Assembly (NCBI GenBank): GCA_007124075.1
Contig: SLFV01000407.1
Coordinates: 1-6,332, forward strand
Source: Roseimaritima sp.
GTDB lineage: Bacteria > Planctomycetota > Planctomycetia > Pirellulales > Pirellulaceae
DNA length: 6,332 nucleotides
Direction of reading: 5' to 3'
A program made the translations under genes and the position numbers. Positions 1 through 4,727 of this stretch are shown one piece after another. Below the pieces are notes generated by a model. That model was not told the DNA's origin, made no database searches, and worked only from the letters and a program-made list of their open reading frames with translations. Within the stretch, counting starts at the first letter, position 1, and every line of letters starts with the position of its first letter.

Positions 1-10
1 GAGTGATCAT
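1..10 (-). CDS. start of an unidentified leftward gene (cut by window edge)
   Basis: A leftward ATG (complement of CAT at 8-10) is preceded by AAGGAG (complement of 19-24) with an 8-base spacer, a very good Shine-Dalgarno site. Only M-I-T and part of a fourth codon lie in the window, so no function can be given. The same frame stays open upstream to another ATG at 50-52, giving an N-terminus that reads MSKLSTLNFEGEINMIT. That upstream ATG has no Shine-Dalgarno site and lies almost against the terminator at 58-87, so I prefer the inner start. The stretch 11-56 is AT-rich and is the only room for a promoter between this gene and the terminator. Confidence 0.6.
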
Positions 11-57
11 GTTGATTTCTCCTTCAAAGTTAAGCGTAGATAATTTACTCATGAACG

Positions 58-87
58 AAAAAACCCCCGGCGTTAATGCCGGGGGTT
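58..87 (-). terminator. rho-independent terminator of the leftward ParB-like cluster
   Basis: AACCCCCGGC (62-71) and GCCGGGGGTT (78-87) form a perfect 10-bp, mostly GC stem around a 6-base loop. Read leftward the stem is followed by a run of six T (complement of A at 58-63, the first two paired in the stem). It lies 40 bases beyond the stop codon of the 63-residue ORF, so it closes the leftward cluster. It also separates that cluster from the next leftward gene starting at base 10. Read rightward it lacks a T tract. Confidence 0.92.
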
Positions 88-127
88 ACGAAAAACTAAC
101 CTTTCAAGATTTGATTTCGATGATAAA

Positions 128-319
128 TCAACCGCGCTGATACCGCGTCGATCCCGGAGCGTCGAAATCATCCCAATCGATCACTAGCGGCGCGCGATCC
201 TCATCGGTCATTTGCTCCAGGGGGAGCGGGCGTAACAGATCGAAACCGTGACGCCGTAACGTGTGAAGGTCCTCGCCGGTACGGCGGGCAATCTGGGCAT
301 GAAGCGTGTTGACAGGCAT
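128..319 (-). CDS. small conserved-looking protein, 63 aa, unknown function
   Basis: The ORF begins at the ATG at 317-319, preceded by AAGGAA (complement of 327-332) with an 8-base spacer. A TTG at 335-337 would add six residues but has no such site. The protein starts MPVNTLHAQIARRTGEDLHT. Its first half (HAQIARRTGEDLHTLRRHGFDLL) is basic and probably helical, and the second half is acidic and ends in a V-I-D-W-D-D-F-D stretch. From memory, small planctomycete proteins with an ARxTGExxxTxRRxGFxLL core and a VDWDE-like tail are common hypotheticals. I cannot confirm that here and know of no function. It is third in the leftward cluster, 40 bases after the 28-residue ORF, and its stop is followed by the strong terminator at 58-87. 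The basic helix could bind nucleic acid, but that is a guess. Confidence 0.8.
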   Translation of the reverse strand: MPVNTLHAQIARRTGEDLHTLRRHGFDLLRPLPLEQMTDEDRAPLVIDWDDFDAPGSTRYQRG

Positions 320-354
320 GGAAAACGTTCCTTGCAAACAGGGGGTAAGCAGCC

Positions 355-372
355 GGTGGCTACGCAGCCACC
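355..372. repeat. perfect 7-bp hairpin at the end of the 28-residue ORF
   Basis: GGTGGCT (355-361) and AGCCACC (366-372) form a perfect stem around ACGC. The stop codon of the 28-residue ORF (360-362) lies inside it. There is no T tract on either side, so it is not an intrinsic terminator. It could pause ribosomes or protect mRNA between two small genes of the cluster. Confidence 0.5.
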
Positions 373-446
373 ATCCCCTTCACATAACGCTTTTTGGCCC
401 GAAATTTAGCATCGACAGCTCCATAACCCTTGGGTTCATTGGTCAT
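360..446 (-). CDS. very small ORF, 28 aa, in the ParB-like cluster
   Basis: ATG at 444-446 to TAG at 360-362 reads MTNEPKGYGAVDAKFRAKKR, then YVKGMVAA. The start lies 14 bases after the TAA of the ParB-like gene, and AGGGA (complement of 451-455) lies just upstream as a short-spaced Shine-Dalgarno site. The product is basic (five lysines and two arginines after residue 5) and resembles nothing I recognise. Tight packing in the same direction between the ParB-like gene and the 63-residue ORF, with a shared terminator, is the main support. It could instead be a leader that couples translation to the next gene, or a chance ORF. Confidence 0.5.
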   Translation of the reverse strand: MTNEPKGYGAVDAKFRAKKRYVKGMVAA

Positions 447-460
447 GGATTCCCTAATGC

Positions 461-1450
461 TTAGAGATCCCCCTCGCTCCAAAAGTCGGAGCATTCCTCA
501 GGGGCCTGGTCGTCCGCACTCTTGCCGTCGGCATGTTCAACGAGCAGCTCTTCCGCGAGGATGGTCGCAGCCATTCGGTTCGGTGCGTAGTGATACTTAG
601 TACTAAACGAAGTACAAACGAGCCAATCGTCCATGTGTCCTTTGAAGAGAATCGCCTCGTTCAGAGTTTCCCGATGGTTGAGTACCCCCACGAACGCGGA
701 GCAGTATCGTCTGCGAATTACTTTTCCCCCGGTCTGGCCCCCGTCGTGATCGTGCCGGGCATCGCGGGGGGCGGCTGAGCGTTTTGAGCGATCCAGTAGT
801 TTTTTCGCTTTACTGATCGTCAATTCGCCAACGCGGACGCGGTTGCGATATTCTTGGGGCAATTGCAACGCCTGTTCGACCAAGGAGGTCGATACCCCAA
901 ATTGTTTGGCGGCTAAGCTGGCGGCGGATCCGGTGAGGCCCGTCGGTTCAGTTTTTTCGGTTGAGTCCTTGCCTCGACGGAGGGCGGCGCGTTGGCGGGC
1001 GGCGGCGTCGGCTTTGAATTGCGGGAGCAACTCCAGTGCGAGGATCGCCAATTGGGATTTGGTCAGATGCCTCCGGGCAGCGTTGGCCAGTGCGATATTC
1101 CAAGCGGGTTCCACCGTGGTCTGCACGGGGGCTTTCTTTCCGATGCGATAGGTGGCCAGGATGCGGCTGCGACCGTCGATCAACGCTCCGGAATCATCGA
1201 CCAGCACCGGTTCGATGAAGCCTGTTTGCTGAATCGAGCGGATCAGTCGAAACAAATCCCCCGCACACGGCAACGGCAAGGCGTTGCAGGCATCGTGGAT
1301 ACCCGAGATTTCAGGATATTCCTCCAGGGCGGCGGCCAGTTCCGCCAAGTTGATGGCTTCACTGCTGAAGTCAACTTGGGGTTCAGGGCACTGGGGTCGT
1401 TCGGACAGCCGCGTCGCGGGAGGCGACTCAGGGTCAATCACTGAAAACAT
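461..1450 (-). CDS. ParB/KorB-like DNA-binding protein (ParB N-terminal domain), 329 aa
   Basis: I place the start at the ATG at 1448-1450, which has GAGGTG (complement of 1455-1460) four bases upstream. The frame is open to 1663, but the extra 71 residues are low-quality and overlap the presumed promoter. Residues about 64-113 match a ParB/Srx-type N-terminal domain: box I D-L-F-R-L-I-R-S-I-Q-Q-T-G-F-I-E-P-V and box II L-I-D-G-R-S-R-I-L-A-T. Residues 117-160 (ALANAARRHLTKSQLAILAL and following) and an HTH at about 175-197 (SLAAKQFGVSTSLVEQALQL) follow the usual order of ParB-like regulators of plasmids and phages. In box II the classical G-E-R-R is G-R-S-R, so nucleotide binding like that of true chromosomal ParB is uncertain. 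Residues 245-305 form a C-terminal region I do not recognise. No parA neighbour is present, so a transcriptional or accessory role is more likely than chromosome partition. It heads the leftward cluster ending at the terminator at 58-87. Confidence 0.88.
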   Translation of the reverse strand: MFSVIDPESPPATRLSERPQCPEPQVDFSSEAINLAELAAALEEYPEISGIHDACNALPLPCAGDLFRLIRSIQQTGFIEPVLVDDSGALIDGRSRILATYRIGKKAPVQTTVEPAWNIALANAARRHLTKSQLAILALELLPQFKADAAARQRAALRRGKDSTEKTEPTGLTGSAASLAAKQFGVSTSLVEQALQLPQEYRNRVRVGELTISKAKKLLDRSKRSAAPRDARHDHDGGQTGGKVIRRRYCSAFVGVLNHRETLNEAILFKGHMDDWLVCTSFSTKYHYAPNRMAATILAEELLVEHADGKSADDQAPEECSDFWSEGDL

Positions 1451-1490
1451 CAAACACCTCGCTCGTTGCACACGTGAGGGAGAACGTAGA

Positions 1491-1522
1491 GTACAAACTC
1501 CGCTAGTTGTCCCTAGTTGTAC
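1491..1522. promoter_or_regulatory. candidate operator upstream of the ParB-like gene
   Basis: The 8-mer CTAGTTGT occurs twice, at 1503-1510 and 1513-1520, spaced exactly 10 bp (one helical turn). The block is bounded by an inverted repeat, GTACAA (1491-1496) and TTGTAC (1517-1522). It lies 41-72 bases upstream of the ParB-like start codon. Members of the KorB/ParB family often regulate themselves through such sites, so autoregulation is a reasonable inference. I see no convincing -35/-10 pair. The rest of the gap 1451-1675 holds only a Shine-Dalgarno site (1455-1460) and sequence without recognisable signals. Confidence 0.45.
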
Positions 1523-1675
1523 CGCAAGCACCCGCCCGCTCCAAAAAGGTGAATGCCGCTGAAACAAGGCCGAAAGTCGACAGGCAGCGACCGAACGGAT
1601 GAGTGCTATGGTGCGGGCCGTCGCACTAGTCGAGGCGCTGCGGTATTGCGACAGCATCAACACGCGGCACGATCA

Positions 1676-2188
1676 TTACCATCTCGACTTGTATGCCCGG
1701 GTCGTGGGGTTGTAGACATTTCCGGTGTTATGGTTCTTGTAGTAGCCGTTTCCAATCGGGGTGTAGACGCCGGACTGCTTCAAAACACCCGCTCCCGGAA
1801 TGTGAACGCTGCCGGTGGTCCGGTTGTGTCTGACGATGCCGAAGTTGTTGTAGTGGCCCGGTTGCGGACGCAGTTGCTTGCCCGTGGTGTAGCTCCCGGT
1901 GGTCGGGTTGTAAATGTTCCCCGTTTGAAAATTTTGTTTGTATCCGCCACCGACGTGGTGATAAAAGCCGCTGCCTGGTCGATGCACGCCGACCCCCGAG
2001 ATATGAGTGTTTCCGTTCCAGGGATTGTGGGAGATACCGGGACCGATCGGCCGGTATCCGTGGACATTGTGTGGATTGACTTGGGTGCTCGGCCACTGAG
2101 CCGCTGCGGTGCTTGCCACCATGGCGAAGGTTAGGGCCAATGCTGCCAGCCGAAAGTTTCCGAACAGTCTGGTGATCTGAACGAGCAT
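1676..2188 (-). CDS. small exported protein with two internal repeats, 170 aa
   Basis: ATG at 2186-2188 is preceded by AGGAG (complement of 2197-2201) with an 8-base spacer. Residues 1-30 form a Sec signal peptide: a short basic start, hydrophobic core LAALALTFAMVAS, and a TAAA site before Q31. The mature part is rich in Gly, Asn, Tyr, His and Thr. It is built from two similar ~50-residue units, at 54-104 and 121-169, about 67 residues apart. Each runs HN...G-x-x-H-I-x-G-x-G-V..., then GGGYKQNFQTGNIYNPTTGSY in the first and GNGYYKNHNTGNVYNPTTRAY in the second. There are no cysteines, so no disulfides. No enzymatic motif is visible. A structural or surface-associated role is possible, and I do not recognise a named family. 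It is transcribed alone: 225 bases separate it from the ParB-like gene, and I find no clear terminator between them. Confidence 0.85.
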   Translation of the reverse strand: MLVQITRLFGNFRLAALALTFAMVASTAAAQWPSTQVNPHNVHGYRPIGPGISHNPWNGNTHISGVGVHRPGSGFYHHVGGGYKQNFQTGNIYNPTTGSYTTGKQLRPQPGHYNNFGIVRHNRTTGSVHIPGAGVLKQSGVYTPIGNGYYKNHNTGNVYNPTTRAYKSRW

Positions 2189-2493
2189 TTTTCGCTCTCC
2201 TGTGTGGATCGGCAGGTTGGTGAAACGGAAACGACTGCCCTGCCAAGTCAGTCGGATTCCAAAGGGACGCAGTTCGCCAACGCCCGATTTTCTGATGTTC
2301 GGAAGAAACCATCCGCCGCCGTGAAAAGGCTGGTTGTGGATCGGATTCGGTTTTCAAAACGGATTAGCAACGGGCGACTAACTGACACAGCGGGAGCCGA
2401 GCCGATCAGGGGACAGGGAAAATCTGCGTCAGTCATAAAAAACTAACTATCAGCATTTTACCGGACCAGCACGGTTTCGTGGCTGCGTGGGCT

Positions 2494-2510
2494 CCAGCCC
2501 TTGGGGCTGG
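2494..2510. repeat. perfect 7-bp inverted repeat, tight hairpin
   Basis: CCAGCCC (2494-2500) and GGGCTGG (2504-2510) form a perfect 7-bp GC-rich stem with a 3-base loop. No T tract follows on either strand. Its style recalls short intergenic REP-like palindromes, but only one copy is visible in this window. Confidence 0.5.
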
Positions 2511-2612
2511 GGATTCCCTGCCAGCCAGCTCGCAGCGGCGAAGGCGAGAACGCTGCCGCCTTATCCGCCGAGGCTTTTTTTGGGTAACGTTTGCGATCTT
2601 TTAAATGACCGG

Positions 2613-2636
2613 TGTCGCGCCGTCAGATTCGCGACA
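2613..2636. repeat. perfect 7-bp inverted repeat
   Basis: TGTCGCG (2613-2619) and CGCGACA (2630-2636) flank a 10-base loop. It lies about 220 bases upstream of the HTH gene. It could be a protein-binding site or simply a stem; the sequence does not decide. Confidence 0.4.
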
Positions 2637-2694
2637 AAACCCGCCATGTGGGCCGTTTGAAGCGGTGTTAGCCCCGCTGCAGTGTCGATAACGC

Positions 2695-2719
2695 CGTTTC
2701 CCTATTTTTTATGGAAACG
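2695..2719. repeat. 7-bp inverted repeat upstream of the HTH gene
   Basis: CGTTTCC (2695-2701) and GGAAACG (2713-2719) are perfect complements around an AT-rich 11-base centre. The arm spacing of 18 bp places equivalent bases nearly two helical turns apart, as in many dimer operators. It lies about 140 bases upstream of the HTH gene's start codon, so it is a possible control site for the rightward operon. Confidence 0.4.
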
Positions 2720-2856
2720 AATCGGGGTTGTGGGGCGATCGAGAAATCCGTTTTTTGAACCGTATTCACGTTTTTGGAGGCGAACCCAGCGGGGGTTACC
2801 ATGCATTGCAGTCGTTCTGACATCACGATTCCGTTGACAATTGGGAGCAAAAAACG

Positions 2857-3735
2857 ATGAAAACCAAAGAAGTCGGGGATGCTTGGCAAGCCGCACTGGA
2901 GGATTGGGACGACGATGTACCGGGCACCTGTGCCCGCAAACAGCGTCAAGACTGGCCGCAGGGGCAGGCTTGTTTTCAGGGGCCCGCTTGGCGTTGGCTG
3001 TTAGCCATGGAGTGGCTTAAGGAGCAACGCAGCGTGAAACGTTCCGAAAACGAACTGATCTGGAAGGCGTGGCAGTATCTTGCCGACCCGGGCATCGTCA
3101 GCCGTTGTCCCTCGGCAGCGGCGATTCAGGTTGCTTGCCAAATCAACCAGGACCCCCTCCGGTCGCTGGAAATCGAAGCCCGATTATTGGCAGGCTACAC
3201 GCTCAAACAAATCGCGGCCAAGGTGCATCAGTCCCCCGTGGTGGTCTTGTGGTATCACGACTTGTTCTTTGATGTGTTACCACGGATGACCGCCACGATG
3301 TGGATCTCGACGTATTTGTTTGATCCGGCGGGTGATACCCCCGATGCATTGCGGAAATCGGTCTACCGTAGTTCGTATCGTGGCGGACGTTTTGTCTGTG
3401 AACATTGGCTGTCGCGGCTCTCGGAACTCAGAACAGAACCAGACTTAAGTACGCGGCACGGACGTGAGACCAAACAGTTGCAATTGTTGCTGCAGATCGA
3501 CCAGATTCAGCAACGGATCTACCAGGGCCTCGATCCCAAGCCACTGCTCGACTGGCAGCACCGTCCAGCCTGTCAGTTAGCCAGAGAGTATGAGTCGCTG
3601 GCTCAGCAGCATGCTTGTTTTCTATCGCGGTTGTTAAAAAAACACTTTGTCGCCGACCAAGCGGTCGCAGGGCAAGTTCCCCTGGCACCTGAGTCGCCCA
3701 CGGTCGCTTCCCCACGAAACAGCCATTCGTGTTAA
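2857..3735 (+). CDS. helix-turn-helix protein of unknown function, 292 aa
   Basis: ATG at 2857 follows GGGAG (2843-2847) at a 9-base spacing. Residues about 104-143 (L-E-I-E-A-R-L-L-A-G-Y-T-L-K-Q-I-A-A-K-V-H-Q-S-P and onward to L-F-F-D-V) form a clear helix-turn-helix. It is of the sigma-70 region-4/response-regulator type, ending in the phrase WYHDLFFDV, which I recall from planctomycete hypothetical proteins. The rest is not recognisable: an N-terminal part rich in Trp and acidic residues (1-60), a middle segment 145-190, and a Gln/Leu-rich helical segment about 203-262. The last ~25 residues are low-complexity. No signal peptide or membrane segment is present, so it should be cytoplasmic. 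The next gene starts 26 bases downstream on the same strand, which indicates a two-gene operon. DNA binding is inferred from the HTH alone; sigma factor regions 2 and 3 are absent. Confidence 0.82.
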   Translation: MKTKEVGDAWQAALEDWDDDVPGTCARKQRQDWPQGQACFQGPAWRWLLAMEWLKEQRSVKRSENELIWKAWQYLADPGIVSRCPSAAAIQVACQINQDPLRSLEIEARLLAGYTLKQIAAKVHQSPVVVLWYHDLFFDVLPRMTATMWISTYLFDPAGDTPDALRKSVYRSSYRGGRFVCEHWLSRLSELRTEPDLSTRHGRETKQLQLLLQIDQIQQRIYQGLDPKPLLDWQHRPACQLAREYESLAQQHACFLSRLLKKHFVADQAVAGQVPLAPESPTVASPRNSHSC

Positions 3736-3761
3736 CCAAGTCACCAAGGGAGGATTGCAAA

Positions 3762-4541
3762 ATGTCGGTTGAAAAGCGTCGGGGCACGTCAAACATGTAC
3801 TTTTACGAAGTGACACGGGCGGGCGGGCAGTTGAATAAACAGTACGTCGGGCCGCTGTCCAATCCGATAGTGAAGTACATCCACGATTTGCAAGTTTATC
3901 GCAAAGCGGTCGATCGCCATCGCTACCAGGCCCAGCAGCAAGAGCGGCGGGAACTGTTAACGCGGGAGCGGACACAGTGTCGCCCCACCGCGTGGGCGGC
4001 AGATTGGCCTGCGTTACGATTTCTTATTTCTCACCAAGGGTATAAACCGATGAATGATACTCAGGAACCTGAAGACACCGATCTGCATTTACCTTCGCTA
4101 GCGACCCTGCAGCGAGCTTGTCGTCAAGCCGAAGCGGGGGACGAGGAGGCGCAGGCTCAAGTCTCCCACTGGTTGCAACAAGCCCCCGCCGTCCTGGATT
4201 ATGGGATGCACTATTTGCAACTTGGGCGGGAGCAATTAGTCCGGCCCTACGCGGATGCAGGGGCGGAGGTTCAGGCGGGCCTTCGAGCCATACTCGACAC
4301 CGAGATCGCTCACGTTGCTCGGCTGTTGCCAAGCGATGATCCACTGGCACGAGCTTGTGGGGAAACCTTCGTATTAGCCAAGATGCACGTGCTCCAGTGC
4401 CAGCTAAAACTACTCGACTCCGAAACTCAGCGCACAACCACTAAGCATTACGAGGAACTCACCGACCGTGCTCACCGGCGCTACCAACGAGTGCTCGACG
4501 CGTATACCCGGCAACTGGAGTCAAAGCATAAAGCGTCGTGA
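3762..4541 (+). CDS. second gene of the HTH operon, apparent two-part fusion, 259 aa
   Basis: The ATG at 3762 has GGGAGGA (3748-3754) upstream with a 7-base spacer. A GTG at 3729 would add 11 residues and overlap the previous gene, so it is less likely. The N-terminal part (about 1-96) starts MSVEKRRGTSNMYFYEVTRA, has Q-Y-V-G-P near residue 30, and then a basic, helical arm (50-72). The C-terminal part (97-259) is helical, with an E-A-G-D-E-E-A segment near 124-130 and a final H-R-R-Y-Q-R-V-L-D-A-Y helix. From memory, planctomycete genomes carry a short RRG...YYxR...YVG protein followed by a separate helical protein with an 'RRYL'-type C-terminal helix, next to HTH proteins like the upstream gene. 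Here the two appear joined. The function is unknown. No membrane or export signal is seen. A second ATG (4050) with its own Shine-Dalgarno sits at the junction. Confidence 0.82.
   Translation: MSVEKRRGTSNMYFYEVTRAGGQLNKQYVGPLSNPIVKYIHDLQVYRKAVDRHRYQAQQQERRELLTRERTQCRPTAWAADWPALRFLISHQGYKPMNDTQEPEDTDLHLPSLATLQRACRQAEAGDEEAQAQVSHWLQQAPAVLDYGMHYLQLGREQLVRPYADAGAEVQAGLRAILDTEIAHVARLLPSDDPLARACGETFVLAKMHVLQCQLKLLDSETQRTTTKHYEELTDRAHRRYQRVLDAYTRQLESKHKAS
4031..4052 (+). promoter_or_regulatory. internal ribosome binding site and ATG at the fusion junction
   Basis: AAGGG (4036-4040) precedes an in-frame ATG at 4050-4052 with a 9-base spacer. The whole 10-mer TCACCAAGGG (4031-4040) is identical to the one at 3741-3750, just before the gene's main start. 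This suggests that a separate product of 163 residues could be made from the second half of the gene. Confidence 0.45.
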
Positions 4542-4580
4542 ACGTGCGTGCCTGGAAGTGGCCGAACCGACGCTTTCAGA

Positions 4581-4646
4581 CCGTGGGCAACGTCTGTGAT
4601 GCAACTGGTGTTCAAAACCAGCTGCATCAAGACGGATTCCCACCGG
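4581..4646. repeat. long interrupted inverted repeat between convergent genes
   Basis: Nested complementary arms form one extended hairpin: GTGGG (4583-4587) with CCCAC (4639-4643), CGTCT (4591-4595) with AGACG (4630-4634), GATGCA (4598-4603) with TGCATC (4623-4628), and CTGGT (4605-4609) with ACCAG (4617-4621). An A/C mismatch lies at 4604/4622 and the loop is 4610-4616. No T tract follows on either strand, so it is not a standard terminator. It lies 40 bases after the rightward operon's stop codon. Confidence 0.75.
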
Positions 4647-4672
4647 TGTAGCGGGTACCCGTGCGGTGATGC
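4624..4672. repeat. overlapping alternative inverted repeat with a 10-bp palindrome at its centre
   Basis: GCAT (4624-4627) can pair with ATGC (4669-4672), and CACCG (4641-4645) with CGGTG (4664-4668). These enclose the perfect palindrome CGGGTACCCG (4652-4661). This fold uses the same bases as the right arm of the 4581-4646 hairpin, so the two cannot form together. Confidence 0.55.
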
Positions 4673-4685
4673 ATGGACTTTCCAG

Positions 4686-4698
4686 GCAGACTGTCTGC
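4686..4698. repeat. odd-centred perfect palindrome GCAGAC-T-GTCTGC
   Basis: Six-base arms (4686-4691 and 4693-4698) surround a single T. The arms are too close to form a full hairpin, so it is better read as a symmetric protein-binding site. It lies 30 bases beyond the stop codon of the leftward STN-like gene. Confidence 0.5.
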
Positions 4699-4727
4699 TT
4701 AGGAAACCGCAGCAAGATCGTTCCAAC

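Larger units (their letters stand above)
2189..2856. other. 668-base non-coding divergent region
   Basis: This gap lies between the leftward exported-protein gene and the rightward HTH gene, so it should contain both promoters. I find no clear sigma-70 pair for either. The rightward Shine-Dalgarno site is GGGAG at 2843-2847. Several inverted repeats occur: GGCAGG/CCTGCC (2211-2216, 2239-2244) in the presumed 5' leader of the leftward gene, plus those listed separately at 2494-2510, 2613-2636 and 2695-2719. Short ORFs on both strands here (for example 2204-2446 rightward and 2248-2436 leftward) lack ribosome sites and recognisable content. Confidence 0.6.

Noticed and set aside
992..1444. 150-residue rightward ORF
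   Set aside because: It lies antisense inside the ParB-like gene, has no ribosome site, and its composition is that of an opposite-strand shadow.
1451..1663. 71-residue N-terminal extension of the ParB-like frame
   Set aside because: The inner ATG at 1450 has a Shine-Dalgarno site, the extension is rich in Arg/Ser with no family resemblance, and it covers the operator-like block.
1553..2134. 193-residue rightward ORF
   Set aside because: It is antisense to the exported protein, whose signal peptide and repeats clearly identify the coding strand; its Val/Asp-rich text is a shadow.
1728..2357. 209-residue leftward ORF in another frame over the exported-protein gene
   Set aside because: It has no signal, no ribosome site and shadow-like composition.
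2558..2581. T run at 2575-2581 as a rightward terminator
   Set aside because: The stem directly before it is at most 4 bp (GCCT/AGGC), too weak, and there is no rightward gene upstream of it.
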